Assembly: GCA_040758525.1 (NCBI GenBank) | Contig: JBFLVQ010000018.1 | Coordinates: 1-36,275, forward strand | Source: JBFLVQ01 sp040758525 | GTDB lineage: Bacteria; Acidobacteriota; Blastocatellia; Chloracidobacteriales; JADJPF01 | Direction of reading: 5' to 3' | DNA: 36,275 nt | In this document: positions 6,864 to 14,743 of the stretch, piece by piece | How the letters are laid out: each line of letters starts with the position of its first letter | How positions within the stretch are numbered: position 1 is the first letter of the stretch | The notes under the pieces: generated by a model | What the model saw: the letters and a program-made list of their open reading frames with translations, nothing else | What the model was told of the DNA's origin: nothing | The model's database searches: none | Program-made: the position numbers and the translations under genes

Positions 6864-9353
6864 CTACGACCAATAATCCTGCGGGTTGATACTTGCGCGC
6901 ACATCGGCAGCACGAATTAGACTCTCCAAATAAGCAAGACGAAATACACCCAACCGCTCACGTAGCATCAGCATTCGCTCTAGCCATGATGGTGCGTTAT
7001 TCTGTCCTACGCCTAGCAGCATTGGCTCAAGATCGAGTGTCACTTCTGGCTTCTGCTCACCATCACCTAGATCAACAGCAGGCAATTTTTCGCCATGCCA
7101 AATACCACGTGCAAACATCAGGTTTTCTTTATCAGGTTTGTCTTCACCGGGTAATGCGCGTATGCTCAGGCGGACTTTGCCGTGATGGCAGGCAGCCAAA
7201 TACACGGCCAGGTCAGATGCGCCAGTTTGCAGCAGGGCCAGGGCGCTAGCCAGTTCATGCCGAAAATGTTTGCGGGAATGTCTGCTGTGACTGTTTGATT
7301 TAGCGAGCAGAATTTCATGCCAGGATTCATTTAGCCCCTTGTGCAATGTTTCCTGAAAGATTGCATGTGCCTTACCCCAATCATGATGATGTGTGGCATA
7401 AATCAGGTCAGCAGACCATTCAGCCAATTTTAGTGAATTGAGTGCAATAAGAATTCGCTCTACTTCTGCCTTTGCTTCACGTGAGTGTGACGCCAGTTTT
7501 TGACAATAATTTCGCACACTCAGCGGCTCATCATCCAAACCCTCATTCTCTTCAATGGTCTCTTGTGGTACAGAATCAACTGGCTCTTTGCTGAATCTAT
7601 TCCAACCCTGGCGTGTATCATAACCACCAGCTTTTATATCAAGTAGCAACAACAACCCTGGTCGTAATTCTCCTTCATTGATTTTTCGCCACTCACTTTC
7701 CAGTGCATCCCAAACCCAGGCCACCCGCAAATCGCCAGATTTTAAGAACTCTTTAAACTCCCCGATCGGAACTGTACACAGCTCATCACGACTTAGTTGC
7801 GGATCTTTGCGAGAAGGAGAATTACTATCAAGTTTGCGCCAGGCAACAGAAACATCTCTTATATCGCCGCCCCGCACGAAGCGCGAAACATCTAGGTCAT
7901 AACCAGATAGATCTGTTGTGGTATCAAAAAGATCAACTAAATCACGGCGGCGTAGGACATGAGCAGGTATGTAAGGATCGGAATGGATAGGCAGATTCTC
8001 AAGCGCGGCAGAAGTCATCTTAGTCAGCAAATGCTGGGCAGTCTCTAAGTCACTCCATTGATAGGGCGCAGCTATTCTATCTCTTTCTTTCCCTTCCAAC
8101 TCAGGCTTATCGGCTAGTCTCTCGGCATCCTTTTCACTTAATGGTCGATCAACCCAAAAGATCTGTGCTTCAGGAAATTCCGCTGCACGATTACAGCGAC
8201 CAAATCGCTGTACAAGACTAGCAAATGGCGACAAGTCGGTGATAAGCAGTCGCGAGGATAGATCAACCCCTGCTTCAACGACCTGTGTAGAGATAATGAT
8301 TCTGCCACTACTATTAGCAGCAGGAGAATCGTTGAGTTTGCGGGCCAGCGCTGTACGCTCGTGTGAACGAAACCGTGAATGGATTAGTAGCAACTCTGGT
8401 GCATCAGAATTCGGTGGTAGTAGAGCATTTCTTTTCGACTTTGGCATAGGTGGATGGTAAAGCTCATGCAAAGCGATGAAAGTCTCCTGTGCTCGTGCCA
8501 CACGATTGACCACAATTAGTGTCTGTGTTCCAGGATAATGGTTTTCTTTGATGAATTTTGCCAATCCAGAAGGCAATCGACAGATTTGAGGAGCTTTACT
8601 CAAATGTTTTATGGCCGTGAGCCGCTTTTTTAATTTTTCAACGGCGCGATCTTTATCTGAAAGCTCAAGCAATTTGAGTTGCTCAACTCGTGACACAAAA
8701 TCAATCTGTTTAAGCCACTCACGATCCAGCGTGGCCGACATCCAGATTGAGTGGCAATGACCGAAAGTTTTAAACTGCTCACGGAAAGCTGCAAGCTGTG
8801 CGGTAGTCGCCAAGCCATCGCCCATCAACTGAACTTCGTCCAATACCCATAAACAATCATTGTTGAGTAACCCGAAATGTATAGGCCACCTGAAGCGGCT
8901 CATCGCATAACCGCGATTGAGTGCACGCGATAACAACATATCCTGTGTGCCAATCAGTATACATTCACGTTCAGGGTAGCAATCCCATTCATCGCTGATA
9001 TCGCCGCCCATCAATACAAAAACTTTAAGATTCTTAAATCTCTCAGGAAATATCGCCTTCAGCCTAGCGATTGCTTGTTGGGCAACAGCTTCAGTCTGTT
9101 CCACTAGCGTACGCATAGGCAGGCAATATACCAATCTGCGTCCAATAGTGTCAGGACTCTTTAATCTGCGCCATAACCAGGCACCGATGACACCATTAGT
9201 CTTGCCTGCTCCTGTAGGGACATTCACCATTGCAGGCAAATAGTTATCCAGTGCCAATCTACGCTGATAATCGAAAGGTTGTTGTGGCTTATTATCTTTA
9301 CCAACAAAAACATTACTGAAGAACTCATCGTAGCTATCAAAATCTTTTATCAT
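6864..9353 (-). CDS. cas3: Cas3 helicase-nuclease of type I-G, HD domain at the C-terminus
   Basis: The 829-residue protein has a superfamily 2 helicase half first: Walker A VPTGAGKT (45-52), DEVQ box (172-175) and motif III SAT (206-208). A C-terminal HD nuclease follows, with HHD at 656-658, H699, the HH pair at 723-724 and a late Asp (about 817). This helicase-then-HD order is the reverse of the common Cas3 layout and is typical of type I-G (I-U) systems. Cas3 is recruited to the R-loop, nicks the displaced strand and degrades DNA while translocating. It is the first cas gene, 83 bases after the WYL regulator. A GGAAAGGAG site lies ten bases before the ATG. All key residues expected of an active enzyme are seen. 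Confidence 0.95.
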   Translation of the reverse strand: MIKDFDSYDEFFSNVFVGKDNKPQQPFDYQRRLALDNYLPAMVNVPTGAGKTNGVIGAWLWRRLKSPDTIGRRLVYCLPMRTLVEQTEAVAQQAIARLKAIFPERFKNLKVFVLMGGDISDEWDCYPERECILIGTQDMLLSRALNRGYAMSRFRWPIHFGLLNNDCLWVLDEVQLMGDGLATTAQLAAFREQFKTFGHCHSIWMSATLDREWLKQIDFVSRVEQLKLLELSDKDRAVEKLKKRLTAIKHLSKAPQICRLPSGLAKFIKENHYPGTQTLIVVNRVARAQETFIALHELYHPPMPKSKRNALLPPNSDAPELLLIHSRFRSHERTALARKLNDSPAANSSGRIIISTQVVEAGVDLSSRLLITDLSPFASLVQRFGRCNRAAEFPEAQIFWVDRPLSEKDAERLADKPELEGKERDRIAAPYQWSDLETAQHLLTKMTSAALENLPIHSDPYIPAHVLRRRDLVDLFDTTTDLSGYDLDVSRFVRGGDIRDVSVAWRKLDSNSPSRKDPQLSRDELCTVPIGEFKEFLKSGDLRVAWVWDALESEWRKINEGELRPGLLLLLDIKAGGYDTRQGWNRFSKEPVDSVPQETIEENEGLDDEPLSVRNYCQKLASHSREAKAEVERILIALNSLKLAEWSADLIYATHHHDWGKAHAIFQETLHKGLNESWHEILLAKSNSHSRHSRKHFRHELASALALLQTGASDLAVYLAACHHGKVRLSIRALPGEDKPDKENLMFARGIWHGEKLPAVDLGDGEQKPEVTLDLEPMLLGVGQNNAPSWLERMLMLRERLGVFRLAYLESLIRAADVRASINPQDYWS

Positions 9354-9436
9354 TGTTGGTAATCTCCTTTCCCGCGATGATCATAAAACAGACACCCGAC
9401 AAGCATGGTCGTATATCCAACAACTCGGCACTTTTT

Positions 9437-10465
9437 TCACTCTTTTTTCCCGATATGCTGTAATGACTGGTAATGCAGTTCTGCAATCCGCTTACGTAGT
9501 TCCGGAGGGTCTAGTACCTCTACATCAGGTGACCAACTGAGGATAAATCGCTCTAGTCCTCGCCCACGCGCTACACACATCTCAATCGTTATGCTCTCTT
9601 CACCACCTCTATTAGGTTTCACATATTCAATCTGTCTTTGTGAGGGGTGAAAGCAGCGCTCGGCAAAAATTCGCGCTGTTACACCAAAAGCTCGTAATCT
9701 TACGGTAATAGGTTCGCCATGAATGCCGTTAAAACAGTTCTTGGTAAGAAAATTATGTAGATCAAAATTAGGACGGGTAAATCTCTCTTTGGTCTCTTTG
9801 ACTCCACGAATACGATCTATTGAAAGCGGAATGATCTCTTTACGCTCATGATCATAGCCAATCAACTTTAGCGTTGCACCATCGGGATCGAAATAGAGCA
9901 CATATGGCTCATACAACCGGTTTGAGATTGTGTCTGTACCAAGAGTATGGTAGCGCAATACTACACGATAACATTCAACCGCCGCCGTTGTTAATCGGTC
10001 GATTGTTTCTGCATGTGGTGAATAGTCTTTGGCAGGTACTGCAGATGAACCAAAGATCGAGGAGAGCGCATCAAGTTTGTCACGCAGCGTCTGTGGCAGC
10101 GCCGCCCGTACTTTTGCTAGCAAGGTGCGTCCATAACTGGCAAATGGTGTTCCAAATGCGGTTAACCCTGTGGCAACAATCGATTCCTGTGCTAACAACA
10201 GTATCGCTAGCTCAGCAGGAGTAAAACTTGGCGCTTTGTATTTGTAGCCACCACTAAAGGAGTAATAGACTTCGCGCCCACGTTTCTCGTCAATAATGGG
10301 GTAATAGCATGAAAGATGCCCAATATTGCGTCTGATCGTTACTGTGTCAACTCCAAACTCCTGAGCCAATTCTTGCTGCGAATAGGGGCGCTCCGCTAAT
10401 AGAATGGGAATTCTAATTAATCGTTCCGTAGTATCACCACGTCCAGACTGCTTCTGTTTGAACAT
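9437..10465 (-). CDS. WYL-domain transcriptional regulator upstream of the cas operon
   Basis: The 342-residue protein has an N-terminal winged helix-turn-helix (about 13-60, with QQELAQEFGVDTVTIRRNI as the recognition region). A WYL ligand-binding domain spans about 155-225 (YEPYVLYFDPDG, then LKLIGYDHERKEI), and a C-terminal WCX-type domain spans about 255-332. WYL regulators often control phage-defence loci as repressors that respond to nucleic acid or nucleotide ligands (BrxR and CapW are examples). The gene is directly upstream of cas3 on the same strand, 83 bases apart, so it may be cotranscribed with the cas genes. Its own promoter region contains a 13-base inverted repeat that is a candidate operator. 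The ligand and the direction of regulation are not visible from sequence. Confidence 0.88.
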   Translation of the reverse strand: MFKQKQSGRGDTTERLIRIPILLAERPYSQQELAQEFGVDTVTIRRNIGHLSCYYPIIDEKRGREVYYSFSGGYKYKAPSFTPAELAILLLAQESIVATGLTAFGTPFASYGRTLLAKVRAALPQTLRDKLDALSSIFGSSAVPAKDYSPHAETIDRLTTAAVECYRVVLRYHTLGTDTISNRLYEPYVLYFDPDGATLKLIGYDHERKEIIPLSIDRIRGVKETKERFTRPNFDLHNFLTKNCFNGIHGEPITVRLRAFGVTARIFAERCFHPSQRQIEYVKPNRGGEESITIEMCVARGRGLERFILSWSPDVEVLDPPELRKRIAELHYQSLQHIGKKE

Positions 10466-10514
10466 GAAATAAGCCTTTCTGATTGTATCTCTATTTATCT
10501 AATAACGGATTTTC

Positions 10515-10612
10515 ATGGGTTTTGTATTCTAATGGTTAGGAAATTTATTCCTCGCCGTCTAGCTTTGAGATTTAGACAATAAACTAGTAGAGTAGAAACA
10601 TACAAAACCCAT
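10515..10612. repeat. Perfect 13-base inverted repeat in a divergent promoter region (candidate operator pair)
   Basis: ATGGGTTTTGTAT at 10515-10527 and its exact reverse complement ATACAAAACCCAT at 10600-10612 lie in the 164-base gap between the WYL regulator (minus) and the aminotransferase (plus). Each copy sits downstream of or against a -10-like hexamer on the strand reading outward: TAGAAT (complement of 10526-10531) towards the regulator and TAGAGT (10588-10593) towards the aminotransferase. This symmetry suits one regulator binding both promoters. The repeat is observed; the operator role is inferred. Confidence 0.6.
10565..10593 (+). promoter_or_regulatory. Weak sigma70-like promoter candidate for the aminotransferase
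   Basis: TTGAGA at 10565-10570 is followed after 17 bases by TAGAGT at 10588-10593. The second copy of the 13-base inverted repeat begins six bases downstream, where transcription would start. Both hexamers are imperfect matches, so this is a candidate only. Confidence 0.35.
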
Positions 10613-10629
10613 TTTAAAGGATTGCGAAG

Positions 10630-11769
10630 ATGAAGATTGAAACTTTTGCCCTAGAGCGCTGGATGACAACTTATGAAACGAATGTTAAGTATGACATTGC
10701 TGAAAGCGGTATTTTTCCTCTTACTGCCAATGATCTACTCGCGTTTGAGCCACCTGATCAGCGTACTGAGTTAAAAGAACGCTTACTCAACTTGCGCCTT
10801 GGCTATAACGAAGCTTGTGGTACATTGGAGTTGCGTAGACTGCTTGCTGAAACCTATACCAATTGTGAACCTGATAATATCCTTATTACTACCGGTGCCA
10901 TTGAAGCCAATTTTTTATTGTTCAACCTACTGCTTAATCCTGGCGATCATGTTGTTGCACCCTATCCGGCTTATCAGCAACTTTATAGTGTTCCACGTGC
11001 GATCGGTTGTGATGTCTCTCTATGGAAGATCGAACCAAATCAGAACACTCTTTACGATGTTAATGTGTTAGAAAAACTTGTAACAGCGAAGACCAAGCTG
11101 ATTGTAATTAACTCTCCACACAATCCCACCGGCGCAATACTCTCTAGCCAAGATCTACAACGAGTATATGAGATCGCAGCATCATTAGGAGCAACGGTGC
11201 TATCTGATGAGGCATATCGCTGGTTGACGATACCCGATGGTGAGAGCCCTACACCACCAATGTTTAATTTGGGACCATTAGGAATTAGTGTTGGCACAAT
11301 TTCGAAACCATTTGGCCTACCAGGTCTGCGTATAGGGTGGATTGCTGCTTCCCGAAAGATCATTGCTGATTGTTGGGCACTACGCGACTATACCTCCCTT
11401 AGCCCTGGCAAACTAAATGATGCCTTGGCCACTCTTGCCATTAAGCATCGCGATAAGATTATTGAGCGTAATCATGGTATCGTCAGAAAAAATTTAGCAG
11501 CGGCAAATGATTGGATTGCTAAACATGCCAATATTCTTTCCTGGCAACCACCACGTGGCGGCCTCTTGGCAATGTTGCGCTACAATTTGAATATCCCATC
11601 ATTAGAGCTTGCTAACAGGCTGGCGGAAAAATATAGTGTTATGCTTGCTCCTGGTTCTGTATTTGGATATGAACATCACTTGCGTATAGGAATTGGTCAA
11701 GAACCATCTATTTTTGCTGCTGGTCTTGCACAAGTAAGCGCATGCCTAGCAGAACTAACCGCTTCCTGA
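10630..11769 (+). CDS. PLP-dependent class I/II aminotransferase
   Basis: The 379-residue protein is a complete fold type I aminotransferase. It has the NSPHNPTG segment (161-168), the SDEAY motif with the pyridine-binding Asp193, and the PLP-lysine motif SKPFGLPGLRIGW with Lys226. The N-terminus (FALERWMTTYETNVKYDIAE) resembles a subgroup that includes capreomycidine synthase-like enzymes, but I cannot assign the substrate. It is transcribed away from the WYL regulator and shares the inverted-repeat promoter region with it. It converges on the methyltransferase gene, overlapping its 3' end by 15 bases. AAAGGA lies upstream of the ATG. No other biosynthetic genes stand beside it. Confidence 0.88.
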   Translation: MKIETFALERWMTTYETNVKYDIAESGIFPLTANDLLAFEPPDQRTELKERLLNLRLGYNEACGTLELRRLLAETYTNCEPDNILITTGAIEANFLLFNLLLNPGDHVVAPYPAYQQLYSVPRAIGCDVSLWKIEPNQNTLYDVNVLEKLVTAKTKLIVINSPHNPTGAILSSQDLQRVYEIAASLGATVLSDEAYRWLTIPDGESPTPPMFNLGPLGISVGTISKPFGLPGLRIGWIAASRKIIADCWALRDYTSLSPGKLNDALATLAIKHRDKIIERNHGIVRKNLAAANDWIAKHANILSWQPPRGGLLAMLRYNLNIPSLELANRLAEKYSVMLAPGSVFGYEHHLRIGIGQEPSIFAAGLAQVSACLAELTAS

Positions 11770-14712
11770 TAAGCAGGTGTTTACTAATATTGCTAGACTC
11801 TTTTCAAGACGAGATATTTGTTGCTTGTCTTTTGATACAACCAGTTTGGTAACATGATCGATTATCGCACTGGTTGTCTCTCTGTTATATGGTGCAGGAA
11901 TAGCAACCTTGCATAGATGTTTTTCTGTAATAGCATAGAATCCTTTTGGTGTCGGTCGCTGACCGGCAATCAATTGTGTCTCGGCAAATTCGCTGTTAAG
12001 AAAAGCTAAACAATAGTAGAAAACCTCTTTCTCTGAAACGGTCTTTGCTAGCACCTGACTAACTTGCTTGTGAAAACTCTGATAGATCTTCTCTGTTTTA
12101 GATGTAGGACTAAGACAGATACAAGAATCTTGTGGAATAATACCTTGATTATCGAATGTAAACCTTACTGCTCCTCTTCTGAATAGTCTGGGAGTGATAA
12201 TTTTTCCTTTTAAAAGCATGACCTCTGAATCACGCGGGCGATGGTATTCATACCATTGTTTGTTATACTGCCTAATGTTTCGCTTCTCAAAAACCCTTCC
12301 TTCTAATTGGTCATAATGTTTTACAAGATAGTTGGCTACTGATGAATTGATTAGCAGGCCAAGGCTTTGCCGATGTTCGAGAAGCTCTATCACAGTAGCA
12401 TGGTTGACTCCCATAGCTAAGACTATCTGCTGCTCTTGTCGATCAATCTGTTTATCAAAATCAAGAGCATCTAAGATACCTGAACGTTTTAGCGCTGCTT
12501 TCAATTTTTGATCTTTAATCTTAGCAAGATTGATAGTAAAAGCAGGCTGGATCATGTCTTTAATGAAAGTATAAGGATAGAGGATAACTCGGTTCAATTC
12601 TGGCAACCTCCATCTAACTATCTCTATACCTTTAATAACAGGCTGGATAAGTTCTACGGGAAATTTGAACTCTTTAGCCTGCGCTTTCTCCATTAAGAAA
12701 AGATCTAGACAACCCTTTCCACCTACTGTTACTCCCTGCAATGGTTCTAGAATATCGACAATCCTAAACCAGCCTTTAGGAACTTCGTTTATAACAATGT
12801 CTGCATCCAAGTCCCAACCATCTTTGACTGACTTACGCAATCGGCTAATTGGCACTCTGGCAGCTTGTGCAAATTCTATGGTGGCAGATCTATTGCCATT
12901 AGATACACTATTAACAGCTTTGCGAATGGTTCTATCAATATATTGGCAACGCTCTTCTCTACTCAAGCCTTTGAAATTATTGGGCGGTGTCGAGACAATA
13001 GTAATACACTCCGTTTCTGGATCAATATTCTCATCAAGTGTATCTACTATCGTAATACAAGGTGTATTCATAGCATTAAAGTAGAGTTGACCGAAAGGAT
13101 TAAGATCTACAATATGGCAGAGACGAAGTTTAGAGGCTAAAAGATCACGTAGACCAAGTGCCCATTCTTTATCAAGAAAAGATCCCTGTGTTAAAAGACC
13201 AAAACGACCATTAGGTTTGAGTATTTGTAGTATACGTTCAATAAATAGACCATACACATCATACTTACCTTGTGCAGCGGCAGGATATTCACGACTGAAG
13301 CGAGCCTTTTTGCTAGCATCATATACAGGCGCAAGATCTCCTTTTAATACTCCACCCCAAGGTGGGTTGCCAAACACACGATCAAAGCGATTTTGCAACA
13401 TTTCTTGATAGCGGTGAAATGAGTCTTGAGTAAGTTGCACCCGTGAATTTAATTTGGCAAAAAGATCTGCTGTCAATAAGTCTCTATCATACTTCTCAAG
13501 AAGATCTGAAGAAAAGATCTGAAGCTTAAGAGAAAAATCTGGGTCTTTCTCACGAACCTTTACATAGAATGGTAGTAATAGAAAAAAAGTATTTACTGTA
13601 GTTAAGAAAGCTGCGAATGGATGTAGGTCTACTGCATGTAGATTCTTTACTACTATATTGAGGATTGTTTCAGCCTGCTGTGATTCTGTCCATTGATGCT
13701 CTGTTAATTCTTTATGACAAGGTAGATCTAGTTCAAGATGTTTGAGCAGACGTGTTAGTGCTGCGCTAATGAATGCGCCACTACCAGAGGCAGGATCAAT
13801 AAATGAGAGTTGGCATAAGCCATAAGAACCTGACTGAAATTCTGCTAAATCTAGAATCAGATCTACTAACAAGTCAGGCGTATAAAAACCACCTAGTCGT
13901 TGACGCTCATCAGCAGGAAGGTAATTCTGGTACACATTTCTCCATACATCAACATCTACACTACCAAAGAAATAACCATTAAGTAGACGTAGCAGATCTT
14001 GTATGGTGTGCTCAAACTCTTGATCCATTCTGCTCAACCAATTCTGCTCAGCAGTTGTGAGAGCAGCACGATCAATCGGAGTAATCCACCACCAATCAAA
14101 CTCTCCACACTGATAGATATTGGGAAAGAGATCCGCCATATATAAACGAGCACGAAAAAGCAGTTCCGTGGCAGGTTGAAGTGTATATATTTCTTCGCTA
14201 GAGAGTAGATGTGGAAATGCTTGCTGATCTTCACCTATACGATAAAGTAACGCGCCAGCAAGTAAGACATGTGCTGTCTGTGCGCAGAACTTGGTAATTG
14301 TGTTAGTATATGCTGGCCATAAGGCCTCGGTTATCGTAGCAACATCATAACACTTGTCTTCTGGCAAGGCATTGATAGCGGCTACTACAAGATTAGCTTG
14401 ATTACCAACAAAACCTATTTCTCTAACCACCTTCTTAATATCGTGTAGAGAGCTTGCTCTTTTTAATTGTAGGGAAAGAGATTCTGCTGCCTGTTGAGAC
14501 GAGACTATTAAAGATTCCCTACACCAATGGTTAAACAGGTTAATAGTAATATCGCGTATCTGCTCGCCTGCTTTTCCTGCACAAATTCCAGCAAAAAATA
14601 TTTCCAGAAAGCCCGTTATATTTGTGATGGTTTGATTAAGGTGGGTAGCTAACGATTCCAGAGTGTGAGGGACTGCTTTACTAACTCTCAGTCGTCCTTC
14701 ACACACAGCCAT
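11755..14712 (-). CDS. Eco57I-like adenine-specific DNA methyltransferase / restriction-type protein
   Basis: The 985-residue protein contains an N6-adenine methyltransferase core: GGFYTPDLLVDLILD (274-288), the SAM-binding motif DPASGSGAF (306-314) and the catalytic NPPW (449-452). A long C-terminal region follows that would serve as target recognition domain. This layout is that of Eco57I-family (type IIG-like) restriction-modification proteins and of methyltransferases in several defence systems. The first 250 residues are helical and I see no PD-(D/E)xK or HNH motif in them, so nuclease activity is unproven. No separate restriction gene is adjacent. The start ATG at 14712 is the first usable one after an in-frame stop. 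The gene follows the SpoIID gene by 31 bases and may share its transcript. It looks more AT-rich than its housekeeping neighbours. Confidence 0.82.
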   Translation of the reverse strand: MAVCEGRLRVSKAVPHTLESLATHLNQTITNITGFLEIFFAGICAGKAGEQIRDITINLFNHWCRESLIVSSQQAAESLSLQLKRASSLHDIKKVVREIGFVGNQANLVVAAINALPEDKCYDVATITEALWPAYTNTITKFCAQTAHVLLAGALLYRIGEDQQAFPHLLSSEEIYTLQPATELLFRARLYMADLFPNIYQCGEFDWWWITPIDRAALTTAEQNWLSRMDQEFEHTIQDLLRLLNGYFFGSVDVDVWRNVYQNYLPADERQRLGGFYTPDLLVDLILDLAEFQSGSYGLCQLSFIDPASGSGAFISAALTRLLKHLELDLPCHKELTEHQWTESQQAETILNIVVKNLHAVDLHPFAAFLTTVNTFFLLLPFYVKVREKDPDFSLKLQIFSSDLLEKYDRDLLTADLFAKLNSRVQLTQDSFHRYQEMLQNRFDRVFGNPPWGGVLKGDLAPVYDASKKARFSREYPAAAQGKYDVYGLFIERILQILKPNGRFGLLTQGSFLDKEWALGLRDLLASKLRLCHIVDLNPFGQLYFNAMNTPCITIVDTLDENIDPETECITIVSTPPNNFKGLSREERCQYIDRTIRKAVNSVSNGNRSATIEFAQAARVPISRLRKSVKDGWDLDADIVINEVPKGWFRIVDILEPLQGVTVGGKGCLDLFLMEKAQAKEFKFPVELIQPVIKGIEIVRWRLPELNRVILYPYTFIKDMIQPAFTINLAKIKDQKLKAALKRSGILDALDFDKQIDRQEQQIVLAMGVNHATVIELLEHRQSLGLLINSSVANYLVKHYDQLEGRVFEKRNIRQYNKQWYEYHRPRDSEVMLLKGKIITPRLFRRGAVRFTFDNQGIIPQDSCICLSPTSKTEKIYQSFHKQVSQVLAKTVSEKEVFYYCLAFLNSEFAETQLIAGQRPTPKGFYAITEKHLCKVAIPAPYNRETTSAIIDHVTKLVVSKDKQQISRLEKSLAILVNTCLSGSG

Positions 14713-14743
14713 AGCAGAGTCCCATTGTAGATAGTTGCTAAAC

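Noticed and set aside
6852..6873. Longer Csx17 start at a TTG that overlaps cas3
   Set aside because: The ATG at 6852 has a consensus AGGAGGTG site at ideal spacing and gives the family-typical N-terminus.
9354..9436. A short CRISPR leader, array remnant or strong promoter between the WYL gene and cas3
   Set aside because: Only 83 bases, no repeat units, and no convincing -35/-10 pair; a TATGAT is present but has no -35 partner at suitable distance.
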